Assembly (NCBI GenBank): GCA_024760905.1
Contig: CM045735.1
Location: 11,033,249 to 11,097,248 of the forward strand
Length of the DNA stretch: 64,000 nucleotides
Direction of reading: 5' to 3'
Origin: Plotosus lineatus
Lineage: Eukaryota > Chordata > Actinopteri > Siluriformes > Plotosidae
In this document: positions 11,049 to 23,224 of the stretch, piece after piece
Layout of the letters: every line of letters begins with the position of its first letter
Position numbering within the stretch: position 1 is the stretch's first letter
The notes under the pieces: generated by a model
Seen by the model: the letters and a program-made list of their open reading frames with translations, nothing else
What the model was told of the DNA's origin: nothing
Database searches by the model: none
Program-made: the position numbers and the translations under genes

Positions 11049-11160
11049 ATACATACATATTATATATATATATATCCCACCCTCGCCCGTAGTCGGCTCA
11101 GATGGGTGCCAGCCTCCCCACGACCCTAATTAGGATGAAGTGGTATTCATTCATTTTCTG
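10993..11160. repeat. TA/CA arrays around a SINE tail fragment
   Basis: A (TA)n(CA)n array at about 10993-11048 is followed by a SINE L2-type tail fragment at about 11079-11150 (cctccccacgaccctaattaggatgaag). Confidence 0.7.
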
Positions 11161-12049
11161 AATGTATACACACACACACACACATCTTTATATAATTATT
11201 ATTTTAAACTTGTACAAAAAAGAAAACTAAAACAGAATGGGGTACTTGTTTGTTCCAACAGTGGCAGTTCACTGATTAAGGCTCTCGATTAGTGATCTGA
11301 AGTTTAAGGTTCAAGCCCCATTATCCTCTATCTTCCACTGTTTATCTCCTGAGCAACACCCTTAAGGTTCAACTATGGTGCTGTATACACGTGATAACAC
11401 ATATGTCAGTCTGGATAAGGATGTCTGAGAAATACCATAAATGAACATGTAGATGAGCAACGGATGCAAGGAACCGCCACCAGTTATAATGAAATGTCCC
11501 CGTACTGGGCATCTGATAAACTTTTTGCTCAATACAAAATGATAGCCATTTTTATTGATTATCACCATTATCTTGATTATCATCATTAACATTATTATTA
11601 TTATTATTATTGTTATGATTATTATTCATCCTGATTCAATGCATGGATCACCTCCACAACTTATTGCTTTGTTAATTGTACCACAATCTACCTTCGGGGA
11701 AAAAAAATAAATAAATAAATAAAAATCTGTGCATATCCTTGAAGTTATATTGCAGACAAACAAACCAACCAACACAGCTGACAACCTGGCAGAGATAATA
11801 AACATATAAATAGGTCACAAACCCCAGATAAACAGTGTCCAGTGAATGTAAATCTGGCATACAATCTCAAGAAACTCTTACCTGAAACATCCTTGCCCAC
11901 CATCACTAGTGGGGAAAAACGTCACGTTCCGGTTTTGTAAGGGGCGGGGCTTATCTTGAATAACAATTAATTCTTTCTATTTTCAAAGTCAACATGATTT
12001 TGGAACACATTCAGCACCTGACATTCAACTTCCTCTGTAAAATAATTTC
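11161..12049. other. Unassigned DNA, no gene seen
   Basis: Contains short CA and ATT arrays and a possible old SINE remnant at about 11265-11360 (ggcagttcactgattaaggctc, gttcaagcccc). No coding exon is supported. Confidence 0.4.
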
Positions 12050-12057
12050 AAATAAAC

Positions 12058-12063
12058 TTTATT
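12058..12063 (-). promoter_or_regulatory. Possible fam53c polyadenylation signal
   Basis: AATAAA in the minus sense, about 1 kb past the fam53c stop codon, with little repeat content in between. It is the first canonical signal I noticed after the stop. Confidence 0.4.
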
Positions 12064-12694
12064 AATGCATAAACTGAATCAGACCTTTCAATCTTATTAC
12101 ACATACAACAGAAAAAGACGAAAAAAAATACCTTCCATCCTGAAAGGTACCATCTTCCATCGATCTGTTTCAAACAATACTATACAATGCGATGTGTTCA
12201 GCATTCAGTGTGCCTTCAGAATACAGCAGTAGGTGCGTTTTGTTTTCTGTTTCTGCCTCAAATACAGTGCATAACTCAATGTACACTTAATGTATTCAGT
12301 TTTTAGAGGAATGCATTGTACAGGTTAAGAGATAAAAAAGAGACAGCAAAAAAGTAACAGTAGGAAGGACAACAGATACACAAGTCATTTCCTTCAAAAG
12401 TCTTTTTTGATAAGGGAAAAAAGGCATCTTAAGGCTTATGCTGAATTAGATGGACTTTTCTCGGGAAGTAGAAAGTCCCAAAGAGTAAAGTACAGCTCTC
12501 ATGTTGACCTTTTCTTTCTTTTTTTTTTTTTAATTTCAAACTGAACAAAACACTGTTATTCATAACCATCGTCCACGAAAGACTATTCCTACCAAGAAAA
12601 CATGTTGAAAGAAAAAAAAAAAAAAGACAAGAAAAAGAAATACAGCAAGAAGCTCAAGACACTCAATTCCCCTCGAGTTCTGCCTTTTCAGTGA

Positions 12695-12735
<41 letters not shown>

Positions 12736-13051
12736 TAGAGAACATCTAATTTTCCTACCGAGTGTCCACCAACTGTCTAATATACACATCCTCAAGAGTT
12801 TCTTTGCAACTGATTCTGGAATGTAATATGATATTGGGTCAACATCCATAACCAACTGCATTAACCTGTAATAACTGCTACTAATCAACATCATTAATGC
12901 ATCAATGAGATTTTGTACACCTGCACTGCTCGGGAGAGTGCAGCAGAGTTCCTGAGACGCCTGCCAATGGAGCAGGTGGTGAACATATGGGTTGAATGCT
13001 GGCGATGTAAGAGAGGGGCGGAACAAAAAGTATCCTTTACACTTTTTTTCT

Positions 13052-13560
13052 TCAATTCTCCTCAATGAGAGTAATATCTAATTCTGTACAATCCCTCTCA
13101 AAAACACTTTGCTGTCCTCCGTCACGTGACGAGTCTGCCTCTTCCCTCTCCTCTTCTTCCTCCTCCTCATCGCTTTCACTCAGTGGCCCAATACTCGTCC
13201 TTCCTAAACCTTCAGCAGGTGAACAAGACCCTCTGAAGTCTCCAAAAAAAGGTTCAAGACCCATGCAGAGGTCGCCTCCGCAGGCAAGTCTACCACGGTC
13301 CATACAGCTGAGGGGATCCGTGTTTCGGGTCTGACAGAGAGAAAAGATTTAGTAAGAACAGTATGAAACACTAGACAACACGAACTTTGGTTCTGTTAAG
13401 AGGAAAATACACAGGAAGTGATGATCAACAAGTAACCATGTAAAAAATCAAAGAATGCAACAAAATGAACAGCAAATTTGTCTCAGGCGAAGCCAAGTGG
13501 GCGGGTATGAAGTTAACCCGAGCTGAATTTTCACACAACATGCGATCGTTAATCAGAACA

Positions 13561-13591
<31 letters not shown>

Positions 13592-16500
13592 TATGGTTGA
13601 TTGACAGACGCGACTACACATCGAGTTTCCCGAAACATTTTCAAAAAACAAAAACAAAAAAAAAAACACACACATACACTTTAAATTTGTCCACTAACGT
13701 CAACATGGAAAAGCAGTTCATTATTGGCATGTTTGAATATCCTGAATATATTTATGCCAACATGATGCTTTGGTCAACATTTCCAAAACAGTTGGCATTT
13801 CCCGTGAGTATACACACTTGCATACGGCTAACTCTTCTTCGTTCATCGTAGACCAGAGTCTCTGTTCCATACTTGCTGTGTGATAATAATAATAATAATA
13901 ATGAGGAAAAAGAAGAGATGCTATTATAATATATAAGATAATATCAGCTAAAATAATATAAGCTAATGACCATTTAGATTGTTTAGGCCACTCGTTTTAT
14001 ATTTTCTGGTTGACAGATCCGCCAAAGCACTGGCAAGTGCCGCTAAAATTAATTAACTTTTTCAATTTATCCCCCCCCCCCCCCCCATCACTGTATTATA
14101 TGCCGATATGAAAAAATATCAAACCTTAATCAGACACAAAATCGTATCTTTAAATATTATGTATAATTTTATGTTCGCCTTCGAGATCGCGCTTACATCT
14201 TTATATCCAAATGAATTCTCGCATCAGGTATCGTGAGTCGACTCTCAGCATGCTTTCCGAGCTTGTATGAGATCGTATTGAGACATGTAATTTGCACACG
14301 AAATTTGATGATATTCCCAGCACGTCTAGAGCTATCAATCAGATATTATACATAAAAAAATGTAAGTGACGAAACCTTCCTGTGCTATTAATATCAACAA
14401 AATAAAAAAATATATACCGTACTCGACATGATAAGCGCCCGGGGCGCTTACAAAAAGTGGAGTGGGTGGGCGCTTATTAAAATGTTATCAGCAGAGAGGA
14501 AGGGTAAGTGCTTATTCCCATCGAGGCGGAAAACATGAAGAATAACAGAACAATAAAAGAGTTTTACTGGTATTTGTGTTATTCATTTTGTGGTATCAAC
14601 CAAACTACATACATGAAAGCTGAAAATAAACAGAAAACAGCATAATTAAAAAAAAAAAAAATTCCTTCCCTTACTTTTCCCTCCCGGTGCTGTTGCTTTA
14701 CATATTTCCTTTAAACATTTTCCCAAGTAAAATGAGCCAATCAACACAAATGTCAAGTTTAGCACATGGCACGTTGAACCAATCAACACGAACATAAACA
14801 AAAGCACATGGCCAGGAATGCCTTCAAATTATGAAGTTAGTGAACAGGGGAATCGAGTGAAAAACACTCATCACTTTCTGATAGGTCCATACATTCAGAA
14901 CATCCCATAGTTTTGCTGTAGCAGTTTCTAATGGTTCATTGGTTGTTGGACATTTACCAACAGAACACAGCAAAATATTTTCCTGTTTTTTAAAACACAG
15001 GCCGAACGATCAAATGTGTTGTTACTGATAAACATTATAGACATTCCCCAGTGGCAGGGGGTCGTGAAGTACCGTGTAAACTCACTTTTACAGGCAGTGA
15101 ACGCCTCATTTTACAGTTACAGAGACTGATCGAATAAAATTGGTCAGTTTGATTTACAATTTTGCTCCCAGTACACATGGGCGGTTAGTAGACATAATAA
15201 GCGCCCTCCCAATGTTTTTGATCTTTCTGTTGAATACGGTATATTTTAATATGTATATTTTTTCCCTCCGACACTTTTTCAAAATTGTAAATAATAATAT
15301 TTTAAATCTAGTAGCTTTATTATTTCCTCTGACTCACTAAATTTGTGCTGAAAAATCCGTCAACCAGAAAATTAAAAATGAGTGGCCTTATTAGCCACAA
15401 GCCATGTATATCCCTCAGATCTACAGTTTCTATAAACACTTAGCTTGATGTGCTCAGTTTCACTCGAAAACCTTTGGATGACAAAATCACTCAGAACTGG
15501 CGACAAGTGCACAGCTATGTAACTGACTTGTGTTGCAAAGAGTTTCATTTGTTATTCAGTGGCAAAGTGATTCGCTTATCGCCTAACGCTTTCTGTGTGT
15601 ACGACCTTGTACTCACATTAACTTTAAATTTACTTGTACTCAAATTAACTTTAAAGCTAACCTTAAATAAATAAAGTAGCTGTCAGAACTAGATAAAGAA
15701 AAAAAGATTTAGCTAATTTTACCCAATTAGTAACTAAAACCAGACAAAACGTATTCTTTCATTCATTGGCTATCATAATAGACAGCACGTCACCACTTGA
15801 TCTGAAGTGTAAATAGATCACAGCTAACCATTCCCACACGGTACAAATGATTTCTTTCAGCTATGTGAGGGAGGAAACAAGAGTACCCACAGAAAACCCA
15901 CACATTCAACTTCCGCCTTGATGCTGCATGAGTGATGGTGACAGAATACTGACAACTGAATTATATTTGTACAACCTTGATTTCTTCACTTATATATTTG
16001 CACTATTCTATTAATTTCCTGCAGAAGTGTCTGTGTGGTATGCAGCAGTTTACTTTATTTACTCCATCAATAATAGATAACATATGTCATTCCGTTCCAG
16101 AGTTAGGTTACAATGCCAGAGGTAGGTTGTTTGTTCATAAATCAGGGTATAATCCAGTGGCACTACAGCGGCTGGAACCAACCGGAATACCGAATCTGGA
16201 TTTGGTGTTTCTCGCTGTCTGATTGTCTGCTTGCAGCCAAAACGTAAAGTTTTAGTGATGCAAGACCATGAAAGGTAACTGATAACCTTACTGTCTATGG
16301 TTTAGGGTTGTTCTTTTGTTTTGTGTTTGTTTGGGTTTTTTGCATAATGGGCTTTGTTTTGTAGCATTTTCCTTAACTTTTTCCCCCTAATCTTCCTTAA
16401 TTTCTTTATTTTTTTAATACGATGAATACTTAAAAAAAAAAAAAAAAAAGCCACGATGCACTGAAGCCGCATGAATTGAAGCACAAAGTAGCAAGGGATC

Positions 16501-17590
16501 CCTGTATATAAATAAATACATTTTTATATATATCGCACACACACACACACACATACACACACACACACACATACAAAAATGCATACATACACACATACAG
16601 TGATCCCTTGCTACTTCATCTTCAGTTCCTGCGGCTTCAGTGCATCGCGGGTTTTTCAAAAATAGTCATCGAAAAATAAAAAAAATAATAAAAAAGGAAA
16701 TTAAGGAAATATAGGGAAAACATTAAGGAAAGGGGCAGTGGTGGTCTAGTGGTATAGGGTGCTGGATCGCTGATCCAAAGGTTGGGGGTTCGAGTCCCAC
16801 TCTCCACAAGGTTGTCACTGTCCCCCCAGTGCAGCTAACTGGGTTATCAAAGGCGGGCCATGTCTCTCACTGTCTATGGTGAGAGGCATGTAAAAGACCC
16901 ATTGCTGACTTTCGTAAAGAGTAGCTACAAAGTCGTCAGCGTGTTTCTGTCCCTTGCTAAAAAGGGTTGTGACAGGAAGGGCATCCGACGTAAAAACCTC
17001 TGCCAAATTAAATGATTCGCTGTGGCGCTTCCCGAGTAAAAGGGAAAAAGCAGAAAGGAAGCGGACAGACAGGGAAAATGTTAAGGAAAATGCCGCAAAA
17101 CTACGCCAATTATGCAAAAAAAAAAAAAAAAAAAAAAAACAAACTCCCCCCAAAAGAACTACTTACATTTTATGAGGTGAGCATCTGTGTGTGTGCATGC
17201 GCATGTCTGTATTTGTGTGTATTTTTATTTAATTTACATCTTATGCATTATTTTTTAATGTTTAACTGTTATTATAAGCATTTATAGCATTGAATATGTA
17301 TTTATTGATATTGACTTTCGTAAAAGAGCAGCTGCAAAGCCGTCGGCGTGTTTCTGTCTCTTGCTAAAGGGTTATGTCAGGACAGGCATCCGACGTAAAA
17401 ACATATGCCAAATCAAACATGCGAATCATTCGCTGTGGCGACCCCTGATAAAGGGAAAAAGTCAAAAGGAAATCTCACTGTATATACACATATATGTCAG
17501 TCGGGGGTGGGGCGATCCTACTTTGCGGAAATTGGCGGTCACGGGGGGGGGTCTCAGTCCCCATTAACCGTGCAAAGTAAGTGATCCTTG

Positions 17591-17651
<61 letters not shown>

Positions 17652-20600
17652 TAATCCCTCACTTTTCATGGTTAATTGGGAGCAAGATCCCCATGCGACC
17701 ATCGCAAATCCGCGAAGTAGGATCACCCCCCCACACACACACACTGTATGTGTATATAATATCAATAAATACATATTCAATGCTATAAATGCTTATAATA
17801 ACAGTTAAACATTAAAAAAAACACTAGATGTAAATAAAATATAAATACACACACAAAGATGGAACTGCATAAAACGATGACACGCATACATGCGCGCAGA
17901 TACGCGTGCACACACACATGCAACAATGCAAGTACAGACGCTCCCCAGCTTACAAACGAGTTAGGTTCTGGCCGGTTAGATGAATTTGTAAGTCGGGGCA
18001 GTGGTGGTCTAGTGGTATAGGGCGCTGGATTGCTGATCCAAAGGTTGGGGGTTCAAGTCCCACTCTCCACAGGGTTGTCACTGCCCCCCCAGTGCAGCTA
18101 ACTGGGTTATCAAAGGCGAGCCATGTCTCTCACTGTCTATGGTGCGAGGCATGTAAAAGAACCATTGCTGACTTTCGTAAAAGAGTAGGCTGCAAAGCCG
18201 TCAGCGTGTTTCTGTCCCTTGCTAAAAAAAGGGTTGTGACAGGAAGGGCATCCGACGTAAAACCTCTGCCAAATCAAATGTGCGAATGAGATGATTCGCT
18301 GTGGCGACTCCCGAGTAAAAGGGAAAAAGCCGAAAGGAAGACAGACAGATGAATTTGTAAGTCGTTACAGGGTGTTCTTTAGAGGGAATACAATCTCAAT
18401 CTCAATCTCTCTCTCTCTCTCTCGCTCACTCTCGCTCTCCTCCTCTCTACATAATCATCTGTACATATCATTATATCGGGTGTTTAAACTCCTGGTTCCT
18501 CTCAAGCACAGCACAGTGGGTCTGATCAGATTTACAGAGAGTTTCACTCTTATTCAGTTCATTATAATACTGGAGTCAATTTGTTTCTTCTTTGAAAGTT
18601 TTTGGAGTTCAGAAATGTATCATTCTGCTTCTCTTCCCGGACCTCCGTGTCAGCCACGCCCCTCTACTGGAGCCTAGTATTAAGTGTACCTCGGGATAAT
18701 GTTTAATCATATTTTAGTACTTATATTTATGATATCTTTCTATAGATTTTATTCCATTTCTTCTTCAATTTCATTTCACTTTCACTTTTAATCTCGACAG
18801 CCCTGTTCGTATCTCCGGATGGTTTTGATGGGATTTTGGGTAGTTTGGAGACTTTGGGTAGTTTTTTTGTTTGTTTAAGGGTTTTTTGAATAATTGGCCT
18901 TGTTTTTATAGCATCTTCCTTAACCTTTTCCCCTATTCTTCTTTAATTTCCACATTTTTTAATTTGATTAATATTTATTTATTTTTAAAAACCCCGATGT
19001 ACTGAAGCCGCATTAATTGAGGCACAAAGTAGCGAGGGATATATATATATATATATACACACACAGACAGACACAAACGGTTTTGTTTTTACATGATCAA
19101 TAATTTAATTGTGCTATTAATTTGCCTCTGAATGCCCAAACTGCAACACAATCCCAAACACAATCCAAAAAAGATCACTGATGACCAATGAGATTTCTAA
19201 GATTTTTCCCCAGGTGCTTCTTATCCAAACAATACGGTACATTCTGTTCTGTGTGACTGGATTCCTCATGTCTAAAGCGTAATTTTCTTTTCTTGTTTAC
19301 ACACTTTGTTTTTAGAGGCATATGTTTATGACCTTGCCATAAAGTGAGTTAAGGAGCCAAATCATATTGTGCTTATTTAAAAAATATATAAGCAGCTCAG
19401 TCATATAAAAGAATGGAACAAATCAGAACTTATTACATGTCCAAAAAAACTGAATGAATGACAACCAGCAGGGGGCGAGCAGTAGCAGATTGTCCCTCAC
19501 CTCATGAGGAGTATGCATTAGGAATGTTCAGCAAAGACTACGAGTGCACTTCATGCGGGGTAAATCACCACGCCTCAGTCTTAAAAAGCAGTGTTTTTGT
19601 TTATATTTTAACATTGTCTGTCTAAACGTCTCACTCAGCAGGTCCCCCTGTGAAAGAGGTGAACAATACCAAACAAGATTTCCTCCAGGTTTCATCTGGG
19701 TACACCAGTTTCCTCCCATATCTGTGTATATTAGGCTCATTGGCTGTTCCAAATGGCTGTGTGTTGAACCTTTGATGAACCGGTGCGCTGTTAAATAAAT
19801 GAATGATTAATAATACTATATTTAGTGATTTCGACAACTACATGCAATCGCCACACTGCAACCCTCAGAAAACATGTTTACTTTCTTTAAAATGATTTGA
19901 TGAAAAACAGACAGGCATTTTTAAGCAATTTTTAAAGAAACTTTTCGATCCATCATTTTAATACAATCACAGGAATATCGTGTACATAAAGACAACATTC
20001 AGTTCTACCTGTGTCATTTTTGCGAAGTCAAGCACAGGCCGTGCACATGGTCTGTCTGGGTCTCTGCGACGCTTCAGGCCAGGCTTGAGCAGAAGGAGGT
20101 CACATGGCTGAGAGTGACAGCGTGGTAGTTGAGGAGGAAGAGCGCGGCGCACGGAAGATGGAGTGCTGCATGCAGAGGACGGTGAGGCGGGGACGGCTGG
20201 AGGATGGGATGCAGGCTGTAGGGGCACCTGGGGCGGAGGAAGGAAGTGTGCAGCGGCTTCACGGATGAGCACAGGAGAGAGCGAGAAGCGTCGTTGCGGA
20301 GGGGGGGGAGGGTGGAGAGGAGAAGGAGAGGAAGAGCAGGAGGAAGCAGAAGGGAAGAAACAGCAACAGGCGCCTCCGGCAGCGTCACTCGGGTCCCATG
20401 GAAAACTCCATGGCAGCGGGGAATCTGGGGAAAGGGCCAAGCTGAAAAAAGTGGGGCTCGAGGAAGAATGCAGTGAGGAATTAAGAGAGGAACTGGGGGC
20501 ACGCAGCGGACACGGCCCCCCCGCGCCCCCTCCACTGTGGCATCGGCGGTTCACTGGTGTCCAGACCTTGGAGGCACTTGGCCGCCAGGTGTACCGGCAG

Positions 20601-21096
20601 CGTGAGAGGTCCTCCGGCACAGACAGCGAACGACAGTGGCGTTTTGGGGGTGGCGGGGGGGGAGGGGGTGGCCCTGGAAAAGACAGGTCCGTCACAGAGG
20701 TGCTCGGGGCGAGCGGGCGATTTACGTTGTCCCCCTCTGGCAGGTGGGAAGCTGAAGGTCCCAGAGGCACGGGGCCAGGGGGGAAACTAGAACTTAGCAC
20801 ACCCTGCACACCAGAATTTGAGGATGGGCAGAGTTGCCAATAACTGCTTTCTGTGGAAGAAGAAAAAAAAAAAAGTTGTAGAAACTTTACGTAATCACAC
20901 GGATGATCCCACACACCCCACTCAGACGAGCCTTACATCACGTGTGCAATTGTGCAAAGTCTGTTTGAATGCATTAGAAGGTTGGGAGCTGGGTGTTTCT
21001 CAGGCAGAGACACAGAACACAGTTTTATCACTCACCAGGCATCAATCCATCTGTAGACCAACAGGTTTCAGCATGGCTGTAATAATCATCAAGAGG
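13052..21096 (-). CDS. fam53c: FAM53C, C-terminal coding exons
   Basis: Three exons read right to left: a probable 61-nt exon (21096-21036), the large exon (20850-20009, 842 nt) and the last exon (13330-13052, stop TGA). Phases agree (1, then 0), giving 393 residues without the N terminus. Diagnostic FAM53 phrases are SSYWQLCP, a nine-proline run before KRHCRSLSVPEDLSR, TWRPSASKVWTPVNRRC, PTFFSLALS, PQRRFSLSP, CHSQPCDLL and LDFAKMTQ. The end is an acidic stretch (SESDEEEEEEE) and ELDITLIEEN. The SLSVP, FFSLAL and LIEEN forms point to FAM53C rather than A or B. FAM53 proteins are largely disordered, and family members have been linked to nuclear import and Wnt signalling; that role is inference here. 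I could not find the conserved N-terminal exon, expected between 21100 and 30870. Confidence 0.9.
13567..13589. repeat. Poly(A) tract
   Basis: A run of more than 20 A in the last intron of fam53c. I see no attached SINE. Confidence 0.8.
13986..15387. mobile_element. Harbinger-like element, copy 1 (interrupted)
   Basis: The ends are ggccactcgttttat and the inverse aaaatgagtggcc. They are flanked by TTA on both sides (13983-13985, 15388-15390), the 3-bp duplication typical of PIF/Harbinger. Inner end repeats are ggttgacagatccgcc and its inverse. Internal sequence matches the 581-bp copy at 34084-34664 over several hundred bases. A second element (14417-15239) is inserted near the right end. 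No transposase frame is present, so it is non-autonomous. Confidence 0.8.
14417..15239. mobile_element. DNA element with TACCGTA-type ends, nested
   Basis: The left end ccgtactcgacatgataagcgccc and the right end, read in reverse (ccgtattcaac...gggcgcttattatg), are inverted repeats. TA flanks both ends (14415-14416, 15240-15241). It interrupts the Harbinger-like element. No coding frame is seen. Class is probably TA-targeting mariner-like; this is inferred. Confidence 0.7.
16300..16504. mobile_element. MITE-1, half copy
   Basis: The segment from ttttgtttgggttttttgca to the end gcaagggatccctg, followed by TA. The other half is absent. Confidence 0.75.
16736..17062 (+). mobile_element. SINE-A, full length, RTE-type tail
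   Basis: Head gtggtctagtggtatagggtgctgg with the B-box-like gggttcgagtccc; this is the best-preserved B box of the family. The body runs to gtcagcgtgtttctg, then the alternative tail tcccttgctaaaaagggttg ... ggcgcttcccgagtaaaagg. Confidence 0.85.
17316..17480 (+). mobile_element. SINE-A 3' fragment, RTE-type tail
   Basis: Starts in the body at gactttcgtaaaagagcagc and ends cgctgtggcgacccctgataaagggaaaaag. It gives the cleanest match to the 3' end of the local RTE LINE. Confidence 0.75.
17594..17650. repeat. (TA)n(CA)n microsatellite
   Basis: About 22 TA units followed by CA units. Confidence 0.9.
17652..17860. mobile_element. MITE-1, left half
   Basis: From the end cagtaatccctcacttttca through cgcgaagtaggatcac-type and tcaatgctataaatgctt internal sequence. 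The right half is not present. Confidence 0.7.
17996..18346 (+). mobile_element. SINE-A with 18-bp target duplication
   Basis: A complete RTE-tailed SINE-A inserted in another element. The 18-bp sequence agatgaatttgtaagtcg lies at 17978-17995 and again at 18347-18364. Host sequence resumes after it (ttacagggtg). Confidence 0.92.
18365..18850. other. Unassigned DNA
   Basis: Starts with the remains of the element split by the SINE, then a CT-rich run (18390-18450) and unassigned sequence. No gene signal is seen. Confidence 0.4.
18860..19040. mobile_element. MITE-1, right half
   Basis: From gtttgtttaagggttttttg to the end aaagtagcgagggata, with the ccccgatgtactgaagccgc box. Confidence 0.65.
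19060..19960. other. Unassigned intronic DNA of fam53c
   Basis: No element or exon recognised. A weak SINE-like remnant may lie at about 19680-19810 (ttcctcccatatctgtgtat, then aataaatgaatg). Confidence 0.4.
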
Positions 21097-21631
21097 CTGA
21101 AAGAAAATGTAAACATTTCAGTGAAAAAGAAAGGACCTGGGTACTTTCCAGTATATTTTACAAATATAAACAACATCTAAAACAAATTGTACCTGCTGCT
21201 GTAGTTAACGTTTAGACTATGGTTTAGTATTACCATAGCTCAGCATTTGTGGAGCTCCAAAGAGAAGTGAATGAACTTCTCTTCATCATCTCCTCAGAGA
21301 TCAGATACCCGACCAGTTTTAAACTGGAGGCGTCATGACTTCGTCATCACCTGGGAAAACACAGGAAGTAGAACCACTTACTGCACACAGACGAATTACA
21401 GCCAAAATTGTGTTTACAGAGTGGAACAAATTTGAAAATTCGTCAAGTTTAAATGAGCTGTCACTTATTTATTTATTTTTTTTACCCAAATTCAACTTGC
21501 CAAAATGCCCAAAAGCAAACAGCTGTCAAAAAAACCTGAAATTCTTGAAAACTCCAAGCAAATGTGTTCAACAAACGTAATTCATGCATAGCATCCTTCG
21601 TAAACCGAATTTCCACCGACATAAATGATTA

Positions 21632-22775
21632 CCGTATTTTCCGGACTATATGTCGCTCCGGAGTATAAGCCGCATCGGCCCAAAAAAAAAAAAAAAAAAA
21701 AAATGCATAATAAAAGAAGAAAAAACATATATAAGTCGCATTGGACTATAGGACGCGAACTCATGGAAACTGTCTACCTTGGCTTGGAAATCTGGTGGCA
21801 GTTTTTCTGCCATTGTGGTCCTCGCTCTGATAGAGAGGCGGTTGCGTTTTGCAAGAAGCGGTAACACCAACAAAGTCCTCACGCAAAGTCATTTATATTC
21901 ATCTTCTTGACAACTACCTGGACGTGGAGACGCAACTACACTGTTCACAAGCCTCTCCCTGATGCACGTTGCTGAAACCCTCATGTGCGAGCTCGTTCCT
22001 CTGGCTGTGGCCATCTAGCTTTTGGCCCACGATTAGCTTTTTTTGTTTTCTTCAGTGCAGTAATAGTAATTTCCGCTTTGCTCCAGTTTCCAGTCACAAG
22101 TTTCTCATTCAGTCCAATCTGCTGCTTGATTACCATTTTCTGCTGCATATTTCACTACTTGCAGCTTGTACTTCACAGAATAGGATTTTCTTGTTGGGGC
22201 CATTTCTTCAGTGGTGGATGAGCAGGTACCCAAGCCTAGAGTGCCCTCTTGTGGTTTGTGAGTGTAAAAATAATAAACATGTGAAATTATATCTTATTAT
22301 TATGATGAACAGAATTTCAGTTCAGTTCATTTTCTGTAACCACTTAATGCTAATGAGGGTCATGGGGAGGCTGGTGCCCATCCCAGCCAACTACGGGTGA
22401 GGGCAGAGTACACCCTGGACAGCTCGCCAGGTCATCGCAGGGCGGAAACACACTGACGGCTTAGCAGCCTACTCTTGTCGAAAGTCAGCAATGGTTCTTT
22501 TACATGCCTCACACCATAGACAGTGAGAAACATGAAACATGGCCGGCCTTTGATAACCCAGTTAGCTGCACTGAGGGGACAGTGACAACCTTGTGGAGAC
22601 TGGGACTCAAACCCCAACCTTTGGATCAGCGATCCAGCGCCCTATTCCACTAGGCCACCACTGCCCTACCAACAGAATTATATATAATAATTTCACATAT
22701 AAGCCGCTCTGGAGTATAAGTCGCACTTTCAGCCAAAGTATGAAAAAAATGTGACTTATAGTCCGGAAAATACGG
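21632..22775. mobile_element. DNA element with ACCGTATTTTCCGG ends
   Basis: The left end ccgtattttccggactatat and the right end (read in reverse) ccgtattttccggactataa are near-perfect inverted repeats. TA flanks both (21630-21631, 22776-22777). Inner gagtataag-cgca phrases repeat at both ends. A SINE-A occupies 22317-22670, so the original element was about 780 bp. There is no intact transposase. Confidence 0.85.
22317..22670 (-). mobile_element. SINE-A, reverse, L2-type tail, with duplication
   Basis: A complete minus-strand copy inside the element above. The 9-bp sequence aacagaatt at 22308-22316 and 22671-22679 is the target duplication. Confidence 0.88.
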
Positions 22776-22791
22776 TACACCTTTATTAACT

Positions 22792-23062
22792 TCACTCATC
22801 ACAGGACCTGCTCAATTCTATTAGGGTCAAAAGGAAAGCTGAGCCTATTGTATCCAACCCTAGACAAACGCGAGGTACACCCAGAACTGTTCTCCAGACC
22901 ATCGCAAGGACAACAAACACTACCAACATGCAATTTGAAACAGCCAATACAAATAATGTGTGAGAATGTGGACACCAGAAAACCGGAATACCCAGTGCAA
23001 GCACTGGACGAACAGCCAAGACCATCTTACAGTGTGGTGGACACGCCGGCCACTATGCCACC
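22792..23062 (-). mobile_element. SINE-B, reverse, diverged
   Basis: L2-type tail at the left (ctattagggtcaaaaggaaagctg), then body (atttgaaacagccaatac) and a tRNA-like head at the right end (gacacgccggccactatgcc). Confidence 0.6.
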
Positions 23063-23224
23063 ATACTACCGACCCCCACTGATGTTGCTGTATAGGTCTT
23101 TAACACCTAATGAACATTATTGATAAATTTCACTGAGTAAATAGAGTTAATTGCACATCAAATAAATGGTCTAACATGGCATAATACATAAGATTGTATA
23201 GGCTTCTCATTCATTCGATTCCTA

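Larger units (their letters stand above)
16598..17590. mobile_element. MITE-1 interrupted by two SINE-A insertions
   Basis: The left end cagtgatcccttgctacttc and the right end, with gtctcagtccccattaaccg, frame one MITE-1 copy. It is split by SINE-A at about 16736-17062 and by a SINE-A 3' fragment at about 17316-17480. Around the first insertion gggaaaacattaaggaaa and gggaaaatgttaaggaaa look like a diverged target duplication. Confidence 0.7.

Noticed and set aside
16770..16800. tRNA-gene-like A and B boxes in SINE heads
   Set aside because: Spacing and secondary structure do not make a tRNA, and the same heads recur with SINE bodies; they are not counted as tRNA genes.
20163..20843. A 226-codon plus-strand open frame
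   Set aside because: It is the antisense of the fam53c large exon, low in complexity (G- and E-rich), and has no family resemblance.
21281..21360. A possible upstream fam53c exon with an AG/GT frame and ATGs
   Set aside because: Every ATG frame either stops within a few codons or enters the 61-nt exon in the wrong phase.
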